Shown here piece by piece: positions 18,956-27,702 of a stretch of DNA of 64,000 nt. Positions within the stretch are counted from its first letter, which is position 1. Each line of letters opens with the position of its first letter. Source of the stretch: Palsa-459 sp963841965 (GTDB lineage Bacteria > Actinomycetota > Acidimicrobiia > Acidimicrobiales > RAAP-2); the NCBI GenBank assembly GCA_963841965.1, contig CAWJES010000013.1:173603-237602 (forward strand), written 5' to 3'. The position numbers and the translations under genes are program-made. The notes beneath the pieces were generated by a model. The model saw nothing but the letters and a program-made list of their open reading frames with translations. It was not told where the DNA came from and searched no databases.

Positions 18956-19572
18956 CGGCCGTGCCGGAAGGACCTGGGGCATCGGCGCACTGGCGGGCGA
19001 TCGCGGTCTTCTGCGGCTCGAGCCCGGGCGCAGACCCGCGCCACGCGCAGGCGGCCCGCGACCTCGGGACGCTCCTCGCGTCGAGGGAGCTCGCCCTCGT
19101 GTACGGCGGCGGATCCGTCGGCCTCATGGGGGTGATCGCCGACGCCGTGCTCGATGCGGGAGGCGAGGTCCACGGGGTCATCACCGATGCGCTCCAGCGC
19201 CGCGAGGTCGACCACACGGGGATCACGACCCTCGAGGTCGTCGAGACCATGCACGAGCGAAAGGCGAGGATGGCGGACCTCTCCGACGCCGTCGTGATGC
19301 TGCCCGGCGGGTTCGGCACCCTTGACGAGTTCATGGAGGCCGTCACCTGGACGCAGCTCGGCGTGCACTCGAAGCCCTGCGGGATCCTGAACGTCGCGGG
19401 CTACTTCGATCACCTGCTGTCGTTCGTGCATCGCGCGGTCGCGGACCGCTTCGTGACCCCCGAGCACGCGAGCTCGCTCATCGTCGCCGGTGACGCGGCG
19501 TCGCTGATCGGTGCGATGGGGCAGTGGGCGCCGACGGACGCAAGCAAGTGGCTGGACAGGGAGACGCGGTAG
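18934..19572 (+). CDS. LOG family protein (TIGR00730-type Rossmann fold)
   Basis: About 212 aa. Motifs AVFCGSSPG, LVYGGGSVGLMG and PGGFGTLDEF (the PGGxGTxxE active site) with the upstream MHERKARMADLSD arginines identify the LOG/TIGR00730 family. Members hydrolyse nucleoside monophosphates such as cytokinin riboside phosphates to base plus ribose 5-phosphate. The start could be ATG 18934, overlapping the permease gene by 22 bp, or GTG 18961; neither has a clear ribosome site. Confidence 0.9.
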   Translation: MGPDGDLTAVPEGPGASAHWRAIAVFCGSSPGADPRHAQAARDLGTLLASRELALVYGGGSVGLMGVIADAVLDAGGEVHGVITDALQRREVDHTGITTLEVVETMHERKARMADLSDAVVMLPGGFGTLDEFMEAVTWTQLGVHSKPCGILNVAGYFDHLLSFVHRAVADRFVTPEHASSLIVAGDAASLIGAMGQWAPTDASKWLDRETR

Positions 19573-19575
19573 GCG

Positions 19576-19902
19576 ATGGCGCGCGATGCGCGCACTGCAG
19601 CGATCCTCGAGCTCGTCGACGCAATCCCGCGTGGCCGGGTCATGACCTACGGGGACGTGGCCCGCACGCTCGGCATCGCCTCGCCGCGACTCGTCGGACA
19701 GGTGATGGCGCGCGACGGCCACGAGGTCGCGTGGCATCGGGTGGTGCGTGCCACGGGCCGGCCGGCGGACCACCTCGTCGCCGAGCAGTGCGCCCGGCTC
19801 GCCGAGGAGGGTGTGCCCCTCTGCGGCCGTCGCGTGGACCTCGCGGCTGCGCGCTGGCTGCCCGGATCGGCCGCGCGGACGTCGGGCGTCGAGGGCCGCT
19901 AG
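19576..19902 (+). CDS. Alkyltransferase-like (ATL) DNA-repair protein
   Basis: 108 aa, the DNA-binding domain of O6-alkylguanine methyltransferases (GRVMTYGDVARTLG; ASPRLVGQVMAR). The usual PCHRV active-site cysteine is replaced: residues 53-56 read WHRV, the tryptophan signature of ATL proteins. These bind O6-alkylguanine and hand it to nucleotide excision repair without transferring the alkyl group. The start is 3 bp after the LOG stop. Its TAG stop overlaps the convergent racemase stop at CTAG. Confidence 0.9.
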   Translation: MARDARTAAILELVDAIPRGRVMTYGDVARTLGIASPRLVGQVMARDGHEVAWHRVVRATGRPADHLVAEQCARLAEEGVPLCGRRVDLAAARWLPGSAARTSGVEGR

Positions 19903-20624
19903 GGGGCAAGCGACCAGTCGACGGCAGCCCTCGCATGGAGCCGCGTGGTCGCGAGCGTCTCGACCGGCGCGTCGAGGCGCTCACCGAGCAGCTCGAGCTC
20001 CGTGCACCCGAGGATGACCCCGCCGCAGCCGCGCGCGGCGAGGTGGTTCGCCATCGCGTTCACGGACGACCTGGCGGCATCGGTGAAGACGTTCCTCGTG
20101 AGCTCGCTGTAGATGATCTCGTGGAGCTCGGCGCGCTGCTCGGCGTCGGGGAGGAGCACGCGGAGCCCGTGGGACTCGAGCCGCTCGCGGTAGAAGGGGA
20201 GGCCCATCGTGTACGCCGTGCCGAGCAGCCCGACGGTGTCGATGCCCAGCCGGTGCGCCTCCGCGGCAACGACGTCGACGACGTGGAGGAGGGGGGTCGA
20301 CACCGATGCCGCGACCTGGTCTGCGGCGATGTGCATGGTGTTCGCGCAGATGAGGAGGAGCCCGGCGCCCGCTGCATCCAAGGAACGTGCTGAGCGCACG
20401 AGGAGCGCCGCCGCGCCATCCCAGTCGTCCGCTTCCTGGAGGTCGACGAGGTCCTGGAAGTCGATCGAGGAGAGCAGGACCCGCGCGGAGTGCTGGCCGC
20501 CGAGTTCGCCGGCGACCATCTCGTTCAGGTGGCGGTAGTAGAGCGCGGTCGACGTCCAGCTCATGCCGCCGAGGAGTCCGATCGTCCCCGGAGTCGTCCT
20601 ACGCGGCTCGGCGAACACCGCCAT
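19899..20624 (-). CDS. Aspartate/glutamate racemase family protein
   Basis: 241 aa. Both catalytic cysteines are present, C93 in ICANTMH and C207 in LGCTEL, with the N-terminal IGLLGGMSW loop typical of the aspartate racemase branch. It interconverts L- and D-forms of an acidic amino acid without cofactor. The ATG directly abuts the stop of the upstream HAD gene, and both follow an amino-acid ABC transporter on the same strand, so uptake and racemisation of an amino acid may be coupled (inference). Confidence 0.9.
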   Translation of the reverse strand: MAVFAEPRRTTPGTIGLLGGMSWTSTALYYRHLNEMVAGELGGQHSARVLLSSIDFQDLVDLQEADDWDGAAALLVRSARSLDAAGAGLLLICANTMHIAADQVAASVSTPLLHVVDVVAAEAHRLGIDTVGLLGTAYTMGLPFYRERLESHGLRVLLPDAEQRAELHEIIYSELTRNVFTDAARSSVNAMANHLAARGCGGVILGCTELELLGERLDAPVETLATTRLHARAAVDWSLAP

Positions 20625-21419
20625 CTAGGTCGCGACCGCGACGACCTCGTCGATGAGGTCCGCGACAGAGTCGATGATCCGCCCCGGCCGGTAGGGGAAC
20701 CTCTCGACGTCCTGGCGGCGCGTGACCCCCGAGAGGACGAGGATCGTCTCGAGCCCGGCCTCGATCCCGGCGATGACGTCGGTGTCCATGCGGTCGCCGA
20801 TCATCACGGTCGCCTCGGAGTGCCCCTCGATCTGGTTCAGGCCCTCGCGCATCATGAGGGGGTTGGGCTTGCCGACGTAGTACGGGGCCTTGCCTGTGGC
20901 GTGGCGGATCAGCTGGGCGACCGAGCCCGTCGCGGGCAGGATCCCCTCGGGCGACGGCCCGGTCGCGTCGGGGTTCGCGGCGAGGAACCTCGCGCCTCCG
21001 GCGATGAGGCGCACGGCGGTCGTGATCGCCTCGAAGCTGTAGGTGCGCGTCTCGCCCAGGATCACGTAGTCGGGATCGCGGTCGGTGAGCACGTAGCCGA
21101 CGGCGTGCAGCGCCGTGGTGAGCCCCGCCTCGCCGAGCACGAACGCCGAGCCGTGTGGCCGCTGGGACTGCACGAACCGCGCGGTCGCCAGCGCCGCGGT
21201 CCACAGTTCGTTCTCCGGGACCTGGAGCCCAATGGTCTCGAGGCGGGCGGTCAGGTCGCGGGGCGTGTAGATCGAGTTGTTCGTCAGCACGAGGATCCGG
21301 CGGCCCGCATTGCGCAGCGCCTCGAGGAAGCGGTCCGCACCCGGGACGATCTCGCCCTCGCGCACGAGCACGCCGTCCATGTCGATGAGCCAGTGGGTCG
21401 GGACCGCGGCTCTCGTCAT
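20625..21419 (-). CDS. HAD-superfamily phosphatase, subfamily IIA (NagD/AraL-like)
   Basis: 264 aa with all HAD motifs: DMDGVL (nucleophile D13, acid/base D15), LTNNS, the lysine in YYVGKPNP, and GDRMDTD. The C2-type cap between motifs I and III is typical of NagD. The family dephosphorylates small metabolites. It sits inside the operon, 19 bp after the transporter ATPase and directly before the racemase. Confidence 0.92.
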   Translation of the reverse strand: MTRAAVPTHWLIDMDGVLVREGEIVPGADRFLEALRNAGRRILVLTNNSIYTPRDLTARLETIGLQVPENELWTAALATARFVQSQRPHGSAFVLGEAGLTTALHAVGYVLTDRDPDYVILGETRTYSFEAITTAVRLIAGGARFLAANPDATGPSPEGILPATGSVAQLIRHATGKAPYYVGKPNPLMMREGLNQIEGHSEATVMIGDRMDTDVIAGIEAGLETILVLSGVTRRQDVERFPYRPGRIIDSVADLIDEVVAVAT

Positions 21420-21438
21420 GGGCTCAGTGTACGGACGG

Positions 21439-22215
21439 CTAGAGCCGCCCGGCCTCGATGATGCGCTGGAGGAAGCGCCGGGTCTCGGGCTGCGTCGGCG
21501 CCGCGAAGATCCGATCGGGCGGCCCGGACTCGAGGATCCGGCCCTCCTCCAAGAAGCAGACCGTGTCGGCGACCTCCCTCGCGAATCCCATCTCGTGGGT
21601 CGCGAGCAGCATCGTCATGCCCTGGTCCGCGAGCTCTGAGACGAGCTGCAGGACCTCGGTCACGAGCTCGGGGTCGAGCGCGGACGTGATCTCGTCGAGG
21701 AGCAGCATCCTCGGCTCCATGGCGAGGCAGCGCACGATGGCGACACGCTGCTGCTGGCCGCCCGACAGCCGGTCGGGATACTCCGAGGCCTTGTCCGAGA
21801 GGCCGATCCGGGCCAGCAGCTCGAGCGCCGACGCCTCGGCGTCTGCGCGCGACTGCCCGAGGACGCGCCGCGGCGCGAGGGTCACGTTGTTGAGGACGGT
21901 GAGGTGCGGGAAGAGGTTGAAGCTCTGGAAGACCATGCCGATGTGCCGCCGGACCCGGTCCTCCACGATGCGCGGGTCGGACAGGTCGTGGTCGAACAGC
22001 GTGATCGTGCCGCCGTCGATCCGCTCCAGCAGGTTGCAGCACCGCAGCAGGGTCGACTTGCCGGAGCCCGAGGACCCGATCAGGCAGACGACCTCGTGCT
22101 TGCGGAGGGAGAGGTCGATGCCGCGCAGGACCTGGAGCACTCCGAAGGACTTCTCCACCCCGCTCGCATCGAGCACGACCTCGCCGAGGTGCTTCTGCGC
22201 CGGCGGAGCGCTCAC
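21439..22215 (-). CDS. Polar amino-acid ABC transporter, ATP-binding protein
   Basis: 258 aa from GTG 22215, which overlaps the permease stop as GTGA. Walker A GSSGSGKS at residues 47-54, Q-loop FQSFNLFPHL, signature LSGGQQQR, Walker B LLLDEITSALD and the H-loop ATHEMGF. These match the GlnQ/HisP type that powers uptake of polar amino acids. It couples to the permease directly upstream. Confidence 0.93.
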   Translation of the reverse strand: MSAPPAQKHLGEVVLDASGVEKSFGVLQVLRGIDLSLRKHEVVCLIGSSGSGKSTLLRCCNLLERIDGGTITLFDHDLSDPRIVEDRVRRHIGMVFQSFNLFPHLTVLNNVTLAPRRVLGQSRADAEASALELLARIGLSDKASEYPDRLSGGQQQRVAIVRCLAMEPRMLLLDEITSALDPELVTEVLQLVSELADQGMTMLLATHEMGFAREVADTVCFLEEGRILESGPPDRIFAAPTQPETRRFLQRIIEAGRL

Positions 22216-23108
22216 GCTGATCCCGCGAGCCGTCGGTCGCGGTCCTTGGCCAAGAGGCGGTCCGTGTACCGCGTGAGCGGGACCGTGAGCAGGAGGTAGA
22301 ACCCGGCTGCGATCGCGTACGGCGCCGAATTGAACCAGTAGCTCGCGTCCGCCTGCGCGGCGTGGGTCAGCTCGACCGCACCGAGCACCGAGACGATCGC
22401 CGTGTCTTTCTGGAGGGAGACGAAGTCGTTGAGCAGGGCCGGCAGGACGTTGCGGACCGCCTGGGGGACGACGACGCGCGCGAGCGTGTCGCGGCTCGAG
22501 AGTCCGAGCGACCGCGCTGCGGACGCCTGGCTCCGCGGCACCGAGTAGATGCCGGCGCGGACGACCTCGGAGACGTAGGCGGTGTACGTGAAGACGAGGA
22601 CCATCCCGCCGTAGACGAAGACGGACTGCGACGAGATCCACCCGGCGTTGAGCTCCGGGATCCCGAAACCCACCCACAGCATGATGAGGATGAGCGGCAC
22701 CCCGCGCGCGAAGTCGGTGTAGGCGATGCACAGCCCGCGGAAGGGCTTGAGCACCGGACCGGTCGTCATGCGCAGGGTCGCGACAGCCAGCGCGAGGACG
22801 AGCACGATCGGCTCGCAGATCACCGAGAGCAGGACGGTGTAGAGGAAGGCCTTGCTGACCGAGTAGAGGTAGTCGCTCGGGTGGAGCCGGAAGGACTCCC
22901 ACAGGTAGTGCGGAGAGAAGAACTCGTGGCGGAAGCCCGCCGAGCTCGGCAGGAGGAACAGGACGACGATCGCGCCGACGAGCACGATCGTCGAGACCGT
23001 GCTCGCAACCGTCCCAGCGGTCCCCCGGAGCCTGGGTGGCCGCTGGGCGTACAGCGAGATCGGTGCCTCGTCCGACACCCCCGCAGCGGCGCCGGGCTGG
23101 GTCGCCAC
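22212..23108 (-). CDS. Polar amino-acid ABC transporter, permease (HisMQ/GlnP type)
   Basis: 298 aa. A hydrophilic N-terminus (about 35 residues) precedes five to six helices. The EAA-loop region (ARSLGLSSRDTLARVVVPQAVRNVLP in two halves) is characteristic of inner-membrane amino-acid permeases. It is 4 bp downstream of the binding protein and overlaps the ATPase start. A single permease gene suggests a homodimeric channel. Confidence 0.92.
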   Translation of the reverse strand: MATQPGAAAGVSDEAPISLYAQRPPRLRGTAGTVASTVSTIVLVGAIVVLFLLPSSAGFRHEFFSPHYLWESFRLHPSDYLYSVSKAFLYTVLLSVICEPIVLVLALAVATLRMTTGPVLKPFRGLCIAYTDFARGVPLILIMLWVGFGIPELNAGWISSQSVFVYGGMVLVFTYTAYVSEVVRAGIYSVPRSQASAARSLGLSSRDTLARVVVPQAVRNVLPALLNDFVSLQKDTAIVSVLGAVELTHAAQADASYWFNSAPYAIAAGFYLLLTVPLTRYTDRLLAKDRDRRLAGSA

Positions 23109-23112
23109 CGCC

Positions 23113-23985
23113 CTACGGCTTGATGGTCGGGATCGAGTTGTAGATCCCGAGGTACTTCTTCGAGATCGAGGTGAGCTCGCCGCTGGTTGTCATCGACTGG
23201 ATCGCGGAGTCGACGCACGCGGCGAGCGGGTCGCCCTTCTGGAACAGGAGTCCGTAGTACTCGCCCGTGGATGGGAACTGACCGACCTGCACGCCGTTCT
23301 TCACCTCGGACGAGGCCATGTACTGCCCGTCGGGCGTGTCGACGACGATCGCGTCAATCTGCTTGCTCTGCAGGGCCTGGACCGCAAGGTCGAGCGAGTT
23401 GTAGATGCGCGGCGTCTTGGTGGGCTTGATCTGACTCTCGATGTAGGTGAGCCCCGTCGTCCCGATCTGGTCGCCGTAGAGGTAGGTCTTGAGCTCCGCG
23501 GGCGTGTGCTTCGTCACGATCTTGCTCCCCTTGAGCGCCACTATCGACTGCGTGACGCCGTAGTAGCTGATCGAGAACGTGACGGCCTGGGCCCGCTCGG
23601 CGGTGTAGGAGATCTCATTGATGTCGAAGTCGAATGCCTTGGGACCGGGCTCGTAGCTCGAGTCGAACGGCTCGGTCACCCATTTGACGTCCTTCTTCGC
23701 GAAGCCGAGCTTCGACGCGATCCCGTAGGCCACCGCTGACTCGTAGCCCTTCCCGTTCGACGGGTCATTGTTGACGAACCACGGCGTGTACACGGGGTCG
23801 TCGGTGGCGACCGTGAGGCTGCCCTTCGATTTCACCTGTGACTGCACCGTCGTCTTGCACGATGCGAGCGTCGGATATGTCGATGCCCTCCTGTGGTGGC
23901 TCACGGCTCCCGAACTTGCCCCCGTTGCGAGGACGAGCGCAGCGGCGCTGACAGCCGCGGCAAGTGCGATCTTCGGACGAAGCAT
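23113..23985 (-). CDS. Amino-acid ABC transporter substrate-binding protein (SBP_bac_3)
   Basis: 290 aa with a cleavable signal peptide (MLRPKIALAAAVSAAALVLA...) but no lipobox cysteine, so it looks secreted rather than lipid-anchored. Features of family 3 solute-binding proteins are the N-terminal LTVATDDPVYTPW, the GYESAVAYGIASKLG helix, FDFDINEISYTAER, and the second-lobe IGTTGLTYIE. First gene of the operon transporter-HAD-racemase. The gap upstream (23986-24207) must hold its promoter. Confidence 0.92.
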   Translation of the reverse strand: MLRPKIALAAAVSAAALVLATGASSGAVSHHRRASTYPTLASCKTTVQSQVKSKGSLTVATDDPVYTPWFVNNDPSNGKGYESAVAYGIASKLGFAKKDVKWVTEPFDSSYEPGPKAFDFDINEISYTAERAQAVTFSISYYGVTQSIVALKGSKIVTKHTPAELKTYLYGDQIGTTGLTYIESQIKPTKTPRIYNSLDLAVQALQSKQIDAIVVDTPDGQYMASSEVKNGVQVGQFPSTGEYYGLLFQKGDPLAACVDSAIQSMTTSGELTSISKKYLGIYNSIPTIKP

Positions 23986-24207
23986 CAGAACTCCAGTGGC
24001 GACAGGGGGCAGGACCCCGAAATCCTACCGACAGGGTAGGGAATCCACAACAGCACACCCCCTCCGGATTCGACGATCGATGCTCCGATCAAGTCACTGC
24101 CGCGAGCGTCGCCGCCGCAGGTGGTGCGCTCCGGCGCACGTAAGAAAATTCCCAAGAAAGGCCATTCCGCGCGGACATCTCGCCGTGCGATCCGTACCCT
24201 TGCAAAC

Positions 24208-27200
24208 GTGCGTGCGATCCGACCCTCAGCGAAGCGGAGGGGCCGCGCCCTTGCCGTCAGCGCAGCGCTCGCGCTGGTCGCCGGAGCGATGCCGGCAGCC
24301 GCAGGCGCGCAGGAGCGGACGTCGGTGCCGCAGCCGCACCTTGAGAGGCTCTCGGTCGTGCCGGCGGTGCCGAGGAGCGCGCGCGCCCACGGATCGCTCG
24401 CGGGCACGACGCGGCTCACCGTCGAGTTCAGCCTCGAGCCGCGCAGTCCCGCGGCGCTGGCCGCGTTCGTCGACGGGGTGTCGACACCCGGATCGCCCTC
24501 GTACCGGCACTTCCTCGCGCGTGGCTCGTTCGCGCGCCGATTCGGGCCGAGTCCCTCGGCGCTCGCCTCGATCACCACCTCGATCGCCGGTGCGGGCCTG
24601 CGGGTCGACTCCATCAGCTCGAGCCACCTCGTCGTGCGGTTCTCGGGCCGCGCGTCGACGATCGGACGCTTCCTGCACACGACCTTCCTTGCGTACGCCG
24701 GAACGGATGGGCAGCAGGGATTCGCGGCAGCGACGGCACCCAGCGTCAGCTCGACGATCCGGCCGCTCATCGCCGGCGTCTCGGGACTGACGAGCTTCAC
24801 CCAGCAGGTCTCGTTCGCGCGGCGCGCGCCGACGGCGCATGCGAGTGCGCCCAGCGCGTGCAGCGCGGCGACCGCCGCAACGCAGAGCCAGCCGGGGAGT
24901 TGGACGACGACGCAGCTCGCCCAGGCCTACGGGCTCACAACACCGTACGCACTCGGCCACCTGGGCCAGGGGATCACGATCGGCGTCTACGAGCTCGCGC
25001 CCTACATCGCCTCGGACCTCACCACCTACGAGGCCTGCTACAAGGTGTCGCCGCAGATCTCCAACGTGAACGTCGACAACGGGCCGCCGACCCCGAGCAG
25101 GCGGGACCTCTCGGAGGAGGCGGAGCCCACGCTCGACCTCGAGGAGATCGCGAGCCTCGCGCCGGACGCGAAGATCCTCGACTACCAGGGACCGAACGAC
25201 TCCGCCTACCCGAACGCCCCCAACGACATCCTGACGAGGATCGCCGACGACGACGTCGCCCAGGTCGTCACCTCGAGCTGGGGCGGTTGCGAGGCCGACG
25301 ACACGGGCGTCGGCGGCGAGGTGCAGTTCGAGAAGCCCCTCTTCGCGCAGCTGGCGGCCCAGGGCCAGACCTTCATCGCCGCCTCGGGCGACAACGGTGC
25401 CTCGGACTGCTACGACGGGACCACCTCAACCGAGGGACTCGCCGTGGACGACCCGGCCGTCCAGCCGGACGTCACGGGCGTCGGCGCGACGGCACTCGCG
25501 AGCATCGTGCCGTCGGCCGCGACCCAGTCGGTCTGGAACAGCAATCAGGGCTCGAGCGGCGGCGGCGAGTCGGCGGTGTTCCCCCGCCCCACGTGGCAGG
25601 TCGGGCCCGGCACAGGGAAGTCGACGGCGCGGATGGTCCCCGACGTCTCGTTCAACGGCGATCCCGCAACCGGCTTCGTCTACTACGAGGCGAACGAGGG
25701 TGGGTGGGCGCCGATCGGCGGGACCAGTGCCGCGGCACCGTTGTTCGCATCGATCGTCGCCCTCGCTGACGAGGGGTGCGGCAAGAAGCTGGGGCTCCTC
25801 AACCCCACGCTGTACTCGCTGGCGGGGAACGACCCGGGAGCGTTCACGGACGTGACCCGGGGCAACAACATCCTGTTCTCGAATGTTGGCGGCTACAGCG
25901 CGGGACCCGGCTACGACATGGCGTCAGGGCTCGGCTCCACGACCGCCGCCTTCTTCAGTGACGTCTGCTCGACAGCGGTCGCCAAGGCGTCCGACTCGAA
26001 CCCGCTCGCAGGGCGCACGACGACGCTTGGCGTCGCCGCGCAGGCGACTGCTGCGGCGGCGGCCGGGTCGAGCCTCGTGATCAGCTTCCCCGCGGGGACG
26101 ACGCTGCCGTCCAGCGCGGCGGACTATGCCGTCACCGCAGCGGGCTCGCCGCTCGCAATCACGGCAGCATCGACCTCGTCGTCGGGCGGCTCGTCGACAC
26201 CGAACCGAGCGACACTCACGATCGGTGGATCCGTCCCGGCCGGCACGTTGCTCTCCCTCACGGTGAGCGACGCCCTCAACCCGAGGACGACGACGCCGGG
26301 TTCCGTGGTCATCTCGTCGGCTGCGGGATGGATCGCCGCATCGGCAACGCTCGGGACGATCAGCAAGGCGTCCCCGCCGTGGACGTCGTCTGACGTCACG
26401 GCCACATCGAAGTCAACGGCGAAGGTCCTCGGTCGTCCGTCAACTGCGAGCGCGGTCAACGGCGGGATCCGCACGACCGTCGTCGCTGCGGTCACGACGG
26501 CCCATCACCTCGAGGTTGCATCATCGACGGGCGGTGCGTGGAAGCTGGCGACACCGGCGATCACCGGCATCCCGTCGTCGTCGACCTCGTTCGAAGCGGG
26601 TCCCTCGGTTGGCAGGCTGGGAGGAGCCACTGCGGTCGCCGTCGTCAACGCGTCGGGGCACGTCATCGTGCTGGAGAGCGTGTCCTCGGCTGCGCAGTCG
26701 TGGAAGGCCACCGACGTGACGGCATCGACCAGGGTGGCCGCGACGTCGGGCGCAGCGTGCCTGGCTGTCGTCGGATCGGGTTCGAGCGCTCAGATCGCGG
26801 TCGTCAGCCGGCTCGCGTCGGGTGCGCTCGAGCTCTACGTCGATGGGGCGGGTGGCTCCGGGGCGTACCGAGCGACGCCGGTCGCCGGCGTGACGGCATC
26901 TTCCGCTCCGTCCTGCGCGGCGGACGGCGCGGACATCGTCGTGGCCGTGCGCACGACTGCAGGGCATCTCGAGGTCATCGAGGCGCCCGTCACTGGCTCT
27001 GCAGCCCAGTCCGCATCGGACGTGACGGCATCAACGGGAAGCCTCGGTATCTCGGGTGGTCCCGGCTCTGTGGCCGCGTCGTCGAAGGGCATCGAGGTCG
27101 GCATCCTCCTGACCAACGGGCACCTGGGGCTCGCTGCCGCCGCTGGGACCGACGTCACCGGCGCGTGGACACTGACGGACCTCACGGAGGCCTCCGGTGG

Positions 27201-27459
27201 GAACGCGGCGACCGCACCGGCGGTCGTCCTTGTCGGGTCGACGGTCGTCGCCATCGCCACGACGTCGACGGGCCATGCGATTGAGCTGACCGACAACGGG
27301 GCCGCGGAAGGCTGGAACGCCTATGACGTGACCGCAGCCGATGCGCTGGTGGCCACGACCGGCGCATTGAGCGCCACCCCGGTCGCGACGACGGTCAAGG
27401 TTGCTGGCGTGGGGGCGTCCGGGCATCTGATCGTCCTCACCGATGCGGTCCTGCTCTAG
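24208..27459 (+). CDS. Second secreted sedolisin (S53) with C-terminal propeller-like repeats
   Basis: About 1083 aa from GTG 24208; the frame stays open to GTG 24121, but the shorter start gives a normal signal peptide (basic RPSAKRRGR then a hydrophobic stretch ending AAAGA). Pro-domain, then the catalytic domain with EAEPTLDLEE (Glu/Asp, near residue 307), oxyanion region SGDNGASDCY, and nucleophile motif GGTSAAAP near 505, then the calcium pattern AGPGYDMASGLG. Residues about 650-1083 are repeats with a W-x3-DVTA start and GHL-x-V turn, matching the repeats of the 7-15 kb cluster. A paralogue of the 9.6 kb sedolisin with diverged sequence. Confidence 0.92.
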   Translation: MRAIRPSAKRRGRALAVSAALALVAGAMPAAAGAQERTSVPQPHLERLSVVPAVPRSARAHGSLAGTTRLTVEFSLEPRSPAALAAFVDGVSTPGSPSYRHFLARGSFARRFGPSPSALASITTSIAGAGLRVDSISSSHLVVRFSGRASTIGRFLHTTFLAYAGTDGQQGFAAATAPSVSSTIRPLIAGVSGLTSFTQQVSFARRAPTAHASAPSACSAATAATQSQPGSWTTTQLAQAYGLTTPYALGHLGQGITIGVYELAPYIASDLTTYEACYKVSPQISNVNVDNGPPTPSRRDLSEEAEPTLDLEEIASLAPDAKILDYQGPNDSAYPNAPNDILTRIADDDVAQVVTSSWGGCEADDTGVGGEVQFEKPLFAQLAAQGQTFIAASGDNGASDCYDGTTSTEGLAVDDPAVQPDVTGVGATALASIVPSAATQSVWNSNQGSSGGGESAVFPRPTWQVGPGTGKSTARMVPDVSFNGDPATGFVYYEANEGGWAPIGGTSAAAPLFASIVALADEGCGKKLGLLNPTLYSLAGNDPGAFTDVTRGNNILFSNVGGYSAGPGYDMASGLGSTTAAFFSDVCSTAVAKASDSNPLAGRTTTLGVAAQATAAAAAGSSLVISFPAGTTLPSSAADYAVTAAGSPLAITAASTSSSGGSSTPNRATLTIGGSVPAGTLLSLTVSDALNPRTTTPGSVVISSAAGWIAASATLGTISKASPPWTSSDVTATSKSTAKVLGRPSTASAVNGGIRTTVVAAVTTAHHLEVASSTGGAWKLATPAITGIPSSSTSFEAGPSVGRLGGATAVAVVNASGHVIVLESVSSAAQSWKATDVTASTRVAATSGAACLAVVGSGSSAQIAVVSRLASGALELYVDGAGGSGAYRATPVAGVTASSAPSCAADGADIVVAVRTTAGHLEVIEAPVTGSAAQSASDVTASTGSLGISGGPGSVAASSKGIEVGILLTNGHLGLAAAAGTDVTGAWTLTDLTEASGGNAATAPAVVLVGSTVVAIATTSTGHAIELTDNGAAEGWNAYDVTAADALVATTGALSATPVATTVKVAGVGASGHLIVLTDAVLL

Positions 27460-27492
27460 GTCCCGGTCCAGCGTCGACGATCCTCGGGATAC

Positions 27493-27518
27493 TTGACTAA
27501 ACCAATCGGATTTATAAT
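27493..27518 (+). promoter_or_regulatory. Candidate sigma-70-like promoter
   Basis: TTGACT at 27493-27498 and a perfect TATAAT at 27513-27518. The spacer is only 14 bp; the shifted box TAATAA at 27515 gives 16. The sequence is conspicuously AT-rich against its surroundings. It would make a transcript starting near 27525 with a leader of about 180 nt before the secreted protein at 27703. Confidence 0.5.
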
Positions 27519-27558
27519 AATGCGGATGCCACCAGCGTGCCCTCTGCCTGGCGGCATT

Positions 27559-27611
27559 GCCGCTGCGGTCCGGATCCTCTTGTCCCCCTCCAGGATCCGG
27601 ACGGCAGCGGC
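27559..27611 (+). ncRNA. Long hairpin in the leader (20-bp inverted repeat)
   Basis: Arms 27559-27578 and 27592-27611 pair at 19 of 20 positions around a 13-nt loop. No T-run follows, so it is not a standard intrinsic terminator. It lies downstream of the promoter at 27493 and 92 nt before the next start codon, so it could be a cis-acting leader element or part of a small RNA. Function is inferred only from position and structure. Confidence 0.45.
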
Positions 27612-27702
27612 CACCGAGGCTCCGTCGTGCGGGTTCCGAGGACACCGAGCGTCCCCGAGGTGCCGGTAGCGCAGTGGGGCACCCGTGCTAGAAGAACAGC
27701 CG

